A stretch of DNA of 64,000 bases from contig NZ_JAAFZU010000027.1 of assembly GCF_018263905.1 (NCBI RefSeq), positions 19,268-83,267 on the forward strand, written 5' to 3'. The stretch is from Loktanella sp. SALINAS62. Its GTDB lineage: Bacteria; Pseudomonadota; Alphaproteobacteria; Rhodobacterales; Rhodobacteraceae. The translations under genes were made by a program, and so were the position numbers. Of this stretch, positions 44,149-52,516 are shown piece after piece. Positions within the stretch are counted from its first letter, which is position 1. Every line of letters starts with the position of its first letter. The notes beneath the pieces were generated by a model. It was given only the letters and a program-made list of their open reading frames with translations. It was not told the origin of the DNA and did no database searches.

Positions 44149-45540
44149 TCAGCCCGCGATTAGCCGGGGCAACCATGTGACGATGCCGGGGAATGCAAAC
44201 AGGATCGCGATGGCGATAATCTGCAACACGACAAATGGGATGATCCCCTTGTAGATCGCGGATGTCGGCATGTCCGCAGGCGCCACCCCCCGCAGATAGA
44301 ACAACGCAAAGCCAAAGGGCGGCGTCAGGAATGACGTTTGCAGGTTCACCCCCACGATCACGCCCAGCCAAACCGGGTCGACATCCAGCGCCAGCAGAAC
44401 GGGCGCTGTGATCGGGATCACGATAAAGATGATTTCAAACGTATCGAGGATGAAACCCAGCAGGAACATGATCACCATGACGACCGCAACGGCGGCCATC
44501 GTGCCGCCCGGCAGGTCCGACAGGAATTCATGCACAAGATTGTCGCCACCCATCAGGCGGAACACGACTGAAAATACCGACGCGCCCAGCAGGATGATAA
44601 ACACCATCGACGTGATCGTGGCCGTGGCGATCACCGTCTGATGCAGGATCGAAAATGACAGACGCCACCGCAACGCCGCAAGGACCATCGCGCCCACAGC
44701 GCCAACGGATGCGGCTTCTGTCGGGGTGGCAATGCCGCCCAAAATCGACCCCAGCACTGCCATGATCAGCAACAGCGGCGGAACCAGCGCCACCAGCACC
44801 TCGCGCCCAAGCGACGCGCGGTCCTCTGGGCTGAGCGGGGTGGCGGGAAGCGATTCCGGGTCGATGATAGCCTTGAAGATCGTGTAACCCAGATATAGCC
44901 CGACCAGCATCAACCCCGGCAGGATTGCGCCCGCGAACAGATCACCGACCGACACCGGAACCGGGGCAAAGTTGCCCTTTTCCATCTGCACCTGACTGTT
45001 GATGCCCGACAGCATATCGCCCATGAAAATCAGCACAGTGGACGGCGGAATGATCTGTCCCAGTGTGCCGGACGCGCAGATGACGCCGGTGGCGATCTTG
45101 GGGTCATAACCCGCGCGCAGCATTGCGGGCAGCGAAATCAGCCCCATCGTGACGACCGTTGCACCCACCACCCCCGTGGATGCCGCCAGCATCGCGCCCA
45201 CCAGAATAACGGATAGGCCCAGCCCACCGCGCAGGTTGCCGAACAGTTTGCCCATGGTCAGCAACAGTTGTTCCGCGATCTGCGACCGTTCCAGCATGAC
45301 GCCCATGAAAATGAACAGGGGCACCGCGACCAGCACCTCGTTCGTCATAAATCCGATATAGCGGTTCGGCAGCGCGCCGAAATTCGACGGATCGAACACG
45401 CCGAATGCCCAGCCGACGGCCCCGAACCCCAGGCTGACACCAGCCAGCGTAAAGGCGACCGGGAAACCCAGCAGCAAAAAGCCGATGATGCCAAAGAACA
45501 TCAACCCAGCAAGCAATTCGCCCAGCATGACCGGATCCAT
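44149..45540 (-). CDS. dctM: TRAP transporter large permease
   Basis: A 463-residue DctM-family ion-transporter-superfamily protein with about 12-14 membrane helices. Landmarks are VPLFIFMGVMLERSQIAEQL, STGVVGATVVTMGLISLPAM, CASGTLGQIIPPSTVLIFMG and NLQTSFLTPPFGFALFYLRG. It catalyses sodium-coupled uptake of the substrate delivered by the SBP. The ATG overlaps the dctQ stop by one base (TGATG). It includes a longer cytoplasmic loop at about 225-250, seen in 2-oxo-acid TRAP systems. Confidence 0.93.
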   Translation of the reverse strand: MDPVMLGELLAGLMFFGIIGFLLLGFPVAFTLAGVSLGFGAVGWAFGVFDPSNFGALPNRYIGFMTNEVLVAVPLFIFMGVMLERSQIAEQLLLTMGKLFGNLRGGLGLSVILVGAMLAASTGVVGATVVTMGLISLPAMLRAGYDPKIATGVICASGTLGQIIPPSTVLIFMGDMLSGINSQVQMEKGNFAPVPVSVGDLFAGAILPGLMLVGLYLGYTIFKAIIDPESLPATPLSPEDRASLGREVLVALVPPLLLIMAVLGSILGGIATPTEAASVGAVGAMVLAALRWRLSFSILHQTVIATATITSMVFIILLGASVFSVVFRLMGGDNLVHEFLSDLPGGTMAAVAVVMVIMFLLGFILDTFEIIFIVIPITAPVLLALDVDPVWLGVIVGVNLQTSFLTPPFGFALFYLRGVAPADMPTSAIYKGIIPFVVLQIIAIAILFAFPGIVTWLPRLIAG

Positions 45541-46124
45541 CAGTGCAGCCCTTCGATTGCGGCGGTGTCCGCAGCGGATTGTGTCGCGGGGTAAGCCATC
45601 ATCGGCGGCACCAGATCATCGCGCCCCGCCAGCACCAGCACGGACCGGCACAGCATCGCCACGCCCTGCAAGGCCAACAGCCCTGCGAACCCGATGATGA
45701 ATGTTTTCAGGATATACAGTCCCGGCATACCGCCCACGTTGGCGGAGCCTTCGAAATAGGACCACGACCGCTGCACGAAAGGCAGCGAATAGATCAGCAC
45801 GATATAGCAAAACGGCAGCAGGAACAGCAGCACGCCGATCAGGTCCACCTTGGCACGGGTTTTGACGCTGGCGGGGCGGTAAAAGATATCAACGCGGACA
45901 TGATCGTCGCGCAACAACGCAAATCCCGCCACTGCCATGAACATGGCCCCGTTCAGCCAGATATACAGGTCTTGCAGCCACAGAAAACTGGTGGCGAACA
46001 CGTAACGCAACACAACGACCGTGAAACAGACCACCACGATCCCCAGCGACAGCCACGCAAAGATCTGGCCGATCATCCAATTGACCCGGCTGATCGCCGC
46101 CGCAAGATAACCCAGTATCCGCAA
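45540..46124 (-). CDS. dctQ: TRAP transporter small permease
   Basis: A DctQ-family protein of about 194 residues with four membrane helices. RYVFATSFLWLQDLYIWLNG is the conserved centre, and DDHVRVDIFY and FIIGFAGLLALQG are also visible. The start is uncertain: no ATG lies at the expected point. TTG at 46124, with GGGG upstream, gives a normal N-terminus, while an in-frame ATG further inside (WMIGQ) would cut the first helix. It partners with dctM to its 3' side. Confidence 0.82.
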   Translation of the reverse strand: MRILGYLAAAISRVNWMIGQIFAWLSLGIVVVCFTVVVLRYVFATSFLWLQDLYIWLNGAMFMAVAGFALLRDDHVRVDIFYRPASVKTRAKVDLIGVLLFLLPFCYIVLIYSLPFVQRSWSYFEGSANVGGMPGLYILKTFIIGFAGLLALQGVAMLCRSVLVLAGRDDLVPPMMAYPATQSAADTAAIEGLH

Positions 46125-46397
46125 AATCGAACCCCATTCACACTGTACACAGACGACGACGGCACGCCCCGCGTTTGCAGGTCCTTGCCGTGTCTTCATC
46201 CGCCGCGGACTGTGTGCAGTCAACCTTTGCCGCGCGCCATTTTCCGCGCAACCAGTCTGGATTTATGTTTTCTTGCATAGCCTTAATCAGGATCAAGAAA
46301 CCCGACACAAACGGTTGCCCGCGATACCCGCATAGGAACCTGCGGGGCGTCTTTCCGGTTTTAGAAACATCTGATGTCAAACCTGAAGGAACACACG

Positions 46398-46694
46398 ATG
46401 GACCATAAAACACATACACCGATGCGCGTCGAAGACCTGAACGTCACCAACGTCGAAGGCATCAACGTCTACGGCCCGGATGACCACGATATCGGCGATG
46501 TCTCTCATATGCACGGCGTAGGCCCGACGGCTGACGTCGTTGTGGACGTGGGCGGTTTTTTGGGGATCGGCGCAAAGCGTGTCGCCCTGCCCGTTTCGCA
46601 GTTGAATTTCATGCGTGATGAAAACGGCAATATTCATGCCACGACACGCATGACAAAAGACGAACTGAAAGAACTGCCGGAACACACGGACTGA
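46398..46694 (+). CDS. PRC-barrel domain protein
   Basis: A 98-residue protein covering one PRC-barrel domain. NVTNVEGINVYGPDDHDIGD is followed by HGVGPTADVVVDVGGFLGIG and KRVALPVSQL. PRC-barrels occur in RimM and photosynthetic reaction-centre H subunits; stand-alone forms are common and of unknown role, often stress-related. AAGGA precedes the ATG at 46398 by 8 bases, so the upstream in-frame Met is not used. It stands alone and is followed by a strong hairpin. Confidence 0.87.
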   Translation: MDHKTHTPMRVEDLNVTNVEGINVYGPDDHDIGDVSHMHGVGPTADVVVDVGGFLGIGAKRVALPVSQLNFMRDENGNIHATTRMTKDELKELPEHTD

Positions 46695-46706
46695 TCCGTC
46701 AAAAAA

Positions 46707-46744
46707 CCGATCACGCGACGTGCCAGACGCGTCGCGTGATCCGG
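46707..46744. terminator. Strong hairpin after the PRC-barrel gene
   Basis: GATCACGCGAC (46709-46719) pairs with GTCGCGTGATC (46731-46741), extended by CC/GG. AAAAAA precedes it on the plus strand, so the classic stem-plus-T-run reads on the minus strand. On the plus strand it could still slow or end transcription from the PRC-barrel gene. Confidence 0.6.
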
Positions 46745-46869
46745 ACTGTGTTACTGGCATTCCTGACAATCTGTCCCGTTGACGTGTGATGGCTTTTGCC
46801 GTCTACCCGCCGCGCACGTCCGCATGAACGCAAACCCGTGTTCTGCCGCCAAATCAGGAACCAATGCCC

Positions 46870-48063
46870 ATGAAACGCATCCACCTTGGCGCGCGCCCCG
46901 ACCTTGCACAAAAGGCGGAAGCGGCAGGTTTCACGTTTCATGCGATGTATGGCGAACCCTATTGGGACGAAGATACGGCTTACGCATTCACGCTTGCGCA
47001 GGTCGAAAACGATATTGAAGACCCCGCAACAGAACTGCACGAGATGTCCCGCGCCGCTGCAGCCGAGATTATCGCATCAGAAGAGCTGATGGAACGGCTG
47101 GCAATCCCGCGCGTGCACTGGGATTTGATCGCGGATTCATGGGCGTCCGGCCAGCCGGAACTTTATGGTCGGTTCGACCTGATCTATGATGGAACCGGCC
47201 CCGCAAAGATGATCGAATACAACGCGGATACGCCCACGGCCCTGTTCGAAAGCGCATCTTTTCAGTGGACATGGCTGGAAGACATGATTGCTAGCGGGGC
47301 CCTGCCCGACGGCAGCGACCAGTTCAACAGCATATTTGAGGCGTTGACCGCGCAGTTTCAGGCCATGTTCGCGCCCGGAACAGACATTCATTTCACAGCG
47401 TTCGAAGCGATGGTCGAAGATTACGCCACCGTTGAAATGCTGGCCTATGCCGCCCGCGCCGCCGATATGGGCGCACATTTCGTCGATCTGCCGCAGATCG
47501 GCGTCACCGATAGCGGCCAGTTCGCAGACGCGGATGCCCGCATCATCGGCAAGCTGTTCAAGCTTTATCCGTGGGAAGACCTGCTGCGCGACGATTTCGC
47601 CAAACATCTGGCTACAGCCAACTGCCAGTTCATCGAACCCGCATGGAAGGCTGTTGTGTCCAACAAAGGGCTGTTGCCCGTGCTGTGGCGCATGTTCGAA
47701 GGGCACCCCAACCTCTTGCCCAGTTTCTTTGCGGACGAAATGGACGCCGGGTCCGATGCTGTTGCACGCGCCAGCGAAGCCTTGGCCCACGGCACGGTAA
47801 CGAAACCGGTGTTCGGTCGTGAAGGTGCGAGTGTGACCATTGCGCGCGGTGAACATGTGATAGAGGCATTGACGGATCAGACCTATGCCACACATCCGAT
47901 GATCGTTCAGGCCTACGCCGAAATGCCTGAATTTGAAGGCTTTCATCCTGTTATCGGCGCATGGGTGGTGGGCCAAACCTGCGTCGGCATGGGTCTGCGT
48001 GAAGATAAATCGCGGATCACCCAGAACCTTAGCCGGTTCAAACCGCATTACATCCTTGACTGA
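46870..48063 (+). CDS. Glutathionylspermidine synthase-like ATP-grasp protein (YgiC)
   Basis: About 397 residues of the GspS/YgiC family, the synthetase half of glutathionylspermidine synthetase/amidase. GYxFH-type start GFTFHAMYGEPYWDEDTAY, the ATP-grasp segments DLIYDGTGPAKMIEYNADTP, FIEPAWKAVVSNKGLLPVLW and KPVFGREGASVTI, and the tail LSRFKPHYIL are visible. Stand-alone YgiC forms C-N ligations of unknown physiological substrate. Two Met (46864 and 46870) are possible; the second matches the family start. It is paired with a YgiB-like lipoprotein downstream, as in enterobacteria but in reverse order. Confidence 0.88.
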   Translation: MKRIHLGARPDLAQKAEAAGFTFHAMYGEPYWDEDTAYAFTLAQVENDIEDPATELHEMSRAAAAEIIASEELMERLAIPRVHWDLIADSWASGQPELYGRFDLIYDGTGPAKMIEYNADTPTALFESASFQWTWLEDMIASGALPDGSDQFNSIFEALTAQFQAMFAPGTDIHFTAFEAMVEDYATVEMLAYAARAADMGAHFVDLPQIGVTDSGQFADADARIIGKLFKLYPWEDLLRDDFAKHLATANCQFIEPAWKAVVSNKGLLPVLWRMFEGHPNLLPSFFADEMDAGSDAVARASEALAHGTVTKPVFGREGASVTIARGEHVIEALTDQTYATHPMIVQAYAEMPEFEGFHPVIGAWVVGQTCVGMGLREDKSRITQNLSRFKPHYILD

Positions 48064-48114
48064 TCAACCCTATATATTGGGCAGTTAGCCGCAACGCCGT
48101 AGAAAGACCTGTCC

Positions 48115-48711
48115 ATGACCGCACCGCATCTGTCGAAACGAACACGGATCATGCCCGCAATCCTGCTTGGGGCAAGCGCATTTGCGTTGACCGCCTGCGA
48201 AGATGACCGCGTGGACGCCAATGCCTTTCCGGACAAGGAATCCTGCGTCGCGGCGGCACGCGAAGGGCTACAGGCCTTTTCGGTCGCGGATTGCGAAACG
48301 GCGTTTGCCGAAGCGCTGGTCGAATACGAAAGATCGGCACCCCGCTATGACGATCTGGCACTGTGTGAAGAACAGCACGGCGGCGAATGCGTGGCCCAGC
48401 AGGGTGCGGGCGGTTCGTCGATCTTTATGCCGCTGATGGCGGGCTACCTGATGGGCAGTCTGTTAAGCAACAGCAGGGCACAGACCCAGCCCCTGTATCG
48501 CGATTCAGCAGGTAAATTCGCGACGGCGTCCGGTGCGACGGTGCTGAATACGAACCGGGGCAGCGGAAAAATGGCCGCCGCCAGCTTTCGCGCGGCCCCG
48601 ACAACAGCGACTGCGGCCCCGATGTCGCGCGCCACGGTCAACGCGACCGGCGGCTTTGGGTCCAGCCGTACGGGTGGCTTTTCAAGCGGCCGCACCACAT
48701 CGGGCGGTTAA
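48115..48711 (+). CDS. DUF1190 (YgiB-like) lipoprotein
   Basis: A 198-residue protein with an N-terminal membrane segment and lipobox ALTAC, so the mature lipoprotein starts at Cys28. KESCVAAAREGLQAFSVADC and CEEQHGGECVAQQGAG are the Cys-containing core typical of DUF1190/YgiB. A Gly/Ala/Ser/Thr-rich low-complexity tail ends the protein. It follows the YgiC homologue by 51 bases. The family's function is unknown; the conserved ygiBC pairing suggests a joint envelope role. Confidence 0.85.
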   Translation: MTAPHLSKRTRIMPAILLGASAFALTACEDDRVDANAFPDKESCVAAAREGLQAFSVADCETAFAEALVEYERSAPRYDDLALCEEQHGGECVAQQGAGGSSIFMPLMAGYLMGSLLSNSRAQTQPLYRDSAGKFATASGATVLNTNRGSGKMAAASFRAAPTTATAAPMSRATVNATGGFGSSRTGGFSSGRTTSGG

Positions 48712-48874
48712 GACAGACCAGCGCATCGGTTCTGTGCCGTCTGTCAAAGCTGGTAGTGTCATGATGCCCAAGCATCGGCCAGCCGTTCAAAGGGCAGGAC
48801 AAGCCCTGTCGGCTGCTTTGATTATAGCGGCCATGGCTCAATAACATTTAACGGATGAAACCCAGGTCGCAATT

Positions 48875-48888
48875 GTCACAAAAGTGAC
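48875..48888. promoter_or_regulatory. Inverted repeat upstream of phnD
   Basis: GTCAC-aaaa-GTGAC is a perfect 5-bp inverted repeat 47 bases before the phnD ATG, with a further GTGAC at about 48903-48907. It may be an operator of the phosphonate-type transporter. No regulator gene is adjacent, so this is tentative. Confidence 0.4.
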
Positions 48889-48935
48889 GTATCAAAACTC
48901 TAGTGACTGCAAGGAAACTAAACCCTGGGGATACC

Positions 48936-49886
48936 ATGAAAACCATAGCCACCCTTACGACCGCTGCCACGATTGCAATGGCACTGCCAGCCCATGCGGA
49001 ATTCGCTTTGGACGCGCGTTTCACCGATGCCGACGGCGATCTGGTCGCGGACATTCCGACCGATGCGGAACAGCTTCTTGACCCTGAAACACTGATTTTC
49101 GCATACACCCCGGTCGAAGACCCCGCCGTCTATGCCGAAGTCTGGCAAGGTTTTCTTGACCATATGTCAGAAGCAACCGGTCGCAATGTTCAGTTCTTCC
49201 CGGTCCAGTCAAACGCTGCACAACTGGAAGCCATGCGCGCAGGTCGTTTGCACATCGCGGGTTTCAACACAGGTGCCAACCCGCTGGCCGTGGCCTGTGC
49301 CGGGTTCCGCCCCTTTGCGATGATGGCAGCAGAGGATGGTTCATTCGGCTACGAAATGGAAATCATCACGCACCCCGAATCCGGCATCAGCGACGTGGAA
49401 GGCATCCGTGGCCAGCAGATGGCGTTCACGTCCGAGACGTCCAATTCCGGTTTCAAAGCGCCGTCCGCAATCCTGTCTGCGGAGTTCGGAATGGTCGCTG
49501 GTGACGATTTTGAACCCGTCTTTTCCGGCTCGCACGACAATTCGATCCTGGGTGTGGCTAACCAGGACTATCCTGCCGCCGCGATCGCCAATTCGGTGCT
49601 GGCGCGCATGATCGAACGCGATGCGGTCACGTCCGACCAAATTTCGTCGATCTATACCTCGCAGACATTTCCGACCACGGGTTACGGCACGGTCTACAAC
49701 CTGACCCCCGAACTTCAGGAATCGATCCAAGAGGCGTTTTTCAGCTTTGACTGGGAAGGTTCCGCGTTGGAGGCAGAGTTCAAAAACTCTGGCGAAGCAC
49801 AGTTCATCCCGATCACATTTCAGGAAGAATGGTCGGTGATCCGCACCATCGACGAGGCCAACAGCGTCGTTTACGATTGCAACTAA
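48936..49886 (+). CDS. phnD: Phosphonate-type ABC transporter substrate-binding protein
   Basis: A 316-residue PhnD-family periplasmic protein. The signal peptide is MKTIATLTTAATIAMALPAHA. FAYTPVEDPAVYAEVWQGFL, FFPVQSNAAQLEAMRAGRLH (ligand loop), GFNTGANPLAVACAGFRPFA and QMAFTSETSNSGFKAP are family features. An extra acidic stretch with DADGDLVADIPTDAE follows the signal. Relatives bind phosphonates, phosphite or phosphate; the ligand is unknown, and no C-P lyase genes are present. It is first of four transporter genes. Confidence 0.9.
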   Translation: MKTIATLTTAATIAMALPAHAEFALDARFTDADGDLVADIPTDAEQLLDPETLIFAYTPVEDPAVYAEVWQGFLDHMSEATGRNVQFFPVQSNAAQLEAMRAGRLHIAGFNTGANPLAVACAGFRPFAMMAAEDGSFGYEMEIITHPESGISDVEGIRGQQMAFTSETSNSGFKAPSAILSAEFGMVAGDDFEPVFSGSHDNSILGVANQDYPAAAIANSVLARMIERDAVTSDQISSIYTSQTFPTTGYGTVYNLTPELQESIQEAFFSFDWEGSALEAEFKNSGEAQFIPITFQEEWSVIRTIDEANSVVYDCN

Positions 49887-49910
49887 TCGTTAAGTTTGCA
49901 TGATTTTGCC

Positions 49911-49933
49911 ACGGGCGGCCTCGCGCCGCCCGT
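49911..49933. terminator. Intra-operon hairpin between phnD and phnC
   Basis: ACGGGCGGC and GCCGCCCGT form a perfect 9-bp stem with a 5-base loop, without a following T run. Placed after the SBP gene, it probably stabilises the phnD mRNA or reduces read-through so that the SBP is made in excess. Confidence 0.6.
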
Positions 49934-49960
49934 CTGCATTCGCACGAAAGAAATATACAG

Positions 49961-50782
49961 ATGTTGATCCTCGATGGTCTGTCAAAGACCTATAAGACTG
50001 GTGACGCTGCCTTGGCAGACGTATCGCTGACTGTTCCAAAAGGTCAGATCCTCGGGCTGATCGGTCCATCAGGGGCGGGTAAATCGACGCTGATCCGGTG
50101 TATCAATCGCCTGGTGCAGCCGACCAGCGGCAAGGTGCTTTTGGGCGATGTGGATCTTGTGCGGCTGGGCAAGGCCGATCTGCGCCGACAGCGTCGCAGG
50201 ATCGGCATGATCTTTCAGGAATATGCGCTGGTTGAACGGTTGACCGTGATGGAAAACGTCCTGTCCGGCAGATTGGGATACGTGCCGTTCTGGCGCAGCT
50301 TCCTGCGGAAATATCCGCCAGCCGACATTCAGCGCGCGTATCAGTTGCTGGACCGTGTCGGGTTGATGGCACATGCCGATAAACGGGCGGATGCGCTGTC
50401 AGGCGGTCAACGCCAACGCGTCGGCATCGCTCGGGCACTGGCCCAAGACCCAGAGCTGCTGCTGGTCGATGAACCGACCGCCAGCCTTGATCCAAAGACC
50501 AGCCGTCAGATCATGCGCCTGCTGACGGAAATTTGCAGCGAACGCGGGCTTCCCGCCATCGTCAACATCCATGACGTGCCGCTGGCGCAGCAGTTCATGC
50601 AGCGCATCGTTGGGTTGCGCGCGGGCCGGGTGGTGTTTGACGGGACGCCGGAACAACTGACCCACGAGGCACTGACCACGATCTATGGCGCCGAAGACTG
50701 GAATGAAATGCGCCGTGGCGATCAGGAACAAACAAACGCCGAAGAAGACGCGCGCAATCGCATGGCGGCCCTGGTCCAATGA
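49961..50782 (+). CDS. phnC: Phosphonate-type ABC transporter ATP-binding protein
   Basis: A 273-residue ABC ATPase. Walker A is [17 protein letters not shown], the Q-loop [20 protein letters not shown], the signature [16 protein letters not shown], and Walker [17 protein letters not shown], followed by the H-loop [13 protein letters not shown]. The [12 protein letters not shown] helix is typical of PhnC. It powers import with the two permeases whose genes overlap at its stop (ATGA). Confidence 0.93.
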   Translation: MLILDGLSKTYKTGDAALADVSLTVPKGQILGLIGPSGAGKSTLIRCINRLVQPTSGKVLLGDVDLVRLGKADLRRQRRRIGMIFQEYALVERLTVMENVLSGRLGYVPFWRSFLRKYPPADIQRAYQLLDRVGLMAHADKRADALSGGQRQRVGIARALAQDPELLLVDEPTASLDPKTSRQIMRLLTEICSERGLPAIVNIHDVPLAQQFMQRIVGLRAGRVVFDGTPEQLTHEALTTIYGAEDWNEMRRGDQEQTNAEEDARNRMAALVQ

Positions 50783-51585
50783 CCAATTCCGCCTACCCCA
50801 CTACATGGCGCCGCCCGCCGCAGATCATCAAGAACCGACGCTGGCGCATTGCGTTCCAATTGGCTGTCCTGATTTATCTTGTCCTCGCCATCAGCACCGT
50901 CGATGTGAACTGGTCGCGCGTTTATGACGGGCTGGAACGCGGTCAACGTTTTGTCATGGGCTTTCTGCAACCGGACTTTGAAAGCCGCTGGCGCGATATC
51001 AGCCAAGGTCTGATCGAAAGCCTGACCATGACGTTGACATCGACCGTCGTGGGCGTGGCCATTTCGATCCCGATCGGGATCGGTGCGGCGCGCAACCTTG
51101 CGCCGCGCTGGATATATTACATCTGCCGATCCATCATTGCCGTCAGCCGCGCCTTGCAGGAAATAATCATCGCAATCTTTCTGGTGGCGATGTTCGGTTT
51201 TGGCCCCTTTGCGGGTTTTCTGACGCTAAGTTTCGCCACCATCGGCTTTATCGCCAAGCTGCTTGCAGACGATATCGAAGAAATTGACGAATCTCAGGCC
51301 GAAGCGGTGCGCGCTACTGGCGCATCATGGGTGCAATTGGTGAATTATGCGGTTCAGCCACAGGTCATGCCACGCCTGATCGGCTTGTCGCTTTATCGGC
51401 TCGACATCAATTTTCGCGAAAGCGCGGTTATCGGGATCGTTGGCGCAGGGGGAATCGGGGCCACGCTGAATACCGCCATCGACCGTTATGAATACGATAG
51501 CGCGGGCGCCATCCTGTTGATCATCATCGCCATCGTCATGGTCGCTGAATACAGCTCTAGTTATCTGCGGAAGTTCCTTCAATGA
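50779..51585 (+). CDS. phnE: Phosphonate-type ABC transporter permease 1
   Basis: A 268-residue membrane protein of the PhnE family with about five to six helices. The ATPase-contacting loop contains [20 protein letters not shown] and [21 protein letters not shown] preceding [20 protein letters not shown] helix and the [20 protein letters not shown] segment are canonical. It forms a heterodimeric channel with the next permease. Both ends overlap neighbours as ATGA. Confidence 0.92.
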   Translation: MTNSAYPTTWRRPPQIIKNRRWRIAFQLAVLIYLVLAISTVDVNWSRVYDGLERGQRFVMGFLQPDFESRWRDISQGLIESLTMTLTSTVVGVAISIPIGIGAARNLAPRWIYYICRSIIAVSRALQEIIIAIFLVAMFGFGPFAGFLTLSFATIGFIAKLLADDIEEIDESQAEAVRATGASWVQLVNYAVQPQVMPRLIGLSLYRLDINFRESAVIGIVGAGGIGATLNTAIDRYEYDSAGAILLIIIAIVMVAEYSSSYLRKFLQ

Positions 51586-52394
51586 CCGAAATCTCGCATT
51601 ACAGTCAGGTCTGGTCCTATCGCACGCCGCGCGGGCGGTTGGCGCTTTGGGGCGCGTGGCTCGCACTGGTGGCCCTGTTCGTGTTTTGCTGGCAGGTCAT
51701 GACAAAGGACACGATCTGGTTTTTTGTCACCGACGCACCGCGGCAGGCCGCTGACATCGGCAACCGGATGATGCCACCGCGCTGGTCCTATCTTCCGGAA
51801 CTATGGGCACCGCTTTGGGATACCATCAACATCGCAACGCTAGGCACCATCGGCGGGGTGATCATGGCCGTGCCCGTGGCGTTCATGGCTGCGCGCAACA
51901 CGACACCGTCGGCGCGGATTCTGCGCCCGCTTGCATTGTTCATCATCGTGGCGTCGCGGTCGATCAACTCTTTGATCTGGGCGCTGCTGCTGGTGGCGAT
52001 CATCGGTCCGGGCCTGTTGGCCGGCATCGTCGCCATCGCGCTACGTTCCATCGGTTTTGTGGGCAAGCTGCTGTATGAGGCCATTGAGGAAACCGATGCC
52101 AACCAGATCGAAGCGATCACCGCGACAGGCGCGAGTGGCGCACAGGTTCTAAGCTACGGAATCGTGCCGCAGATCATGCCTGCGTTCTGGGGCATCACGG
52201 TGTTCCGCTGGGACATCAATATCCGTGAAAGCACCATTCTGGGACTGGTCGGGGCGGGTGGCATCGGGCTAAAGCTTCAGGCTTCATTAAACACACTGGC
52301 ATGGAGTCAGGTCACGGTGATCCTGTTGCTGATCCTTGCCACGGTCGTTCTCAGCGAATGGGTGTCAGCGCGGGTGCGGCACGCGATCATCTGA
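51582..52394 (+). CDS. phnE: Phosphonate-type ABC transporter permease 2
   Basis: A 270-residue PhnE paralogue. WDTINIATLGTIGGVIMAVP is the first core helix. GFVGKLLYEAIEETDANQIE with AITATGASGAQVLSYGIVPQ forms the EAA-like coupling loop, and WDINIRESTILGLVGAGGIG matches the end of permease 1. It closes the phnD-C-E-E operon. A sensor kinase begins 122 bases downstream. Confidence 0.92.
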   Translation: MTEISHYSQVWSYRTPRGRLALWGAWLALVALFVFCWQVMTKDTIWFFVTDAPRQAADIGNRMMPPRWSYLPELWAPLWDTINIATLGTIGGVIMAVPVAFMAARNTTPSARILRPLALFIIVASRSINSLIWALLLVAIIGPGLLAGIVAIALRSIGFVGKLLYEAIEETDANQIEAITATGASGAQVLSYGIVPQIMPAFWGITVFRWDINIRESTILGLVGAGGIGLKLQASLNTLAWSQVTVILLLILATVVLSEWVSARVRHAII

Positions 52395-52516
52395 TCGGGG
52401 TTCGGACCGCCGGCCCCCTGACGCGACTGGGGGCGGACATCATCAAGATGTGCGCACCGTGACGGGGTTGCGATTGCATCTGTGATTTCGCACGGCAATC
52501 CACCATACAGGGGCGC

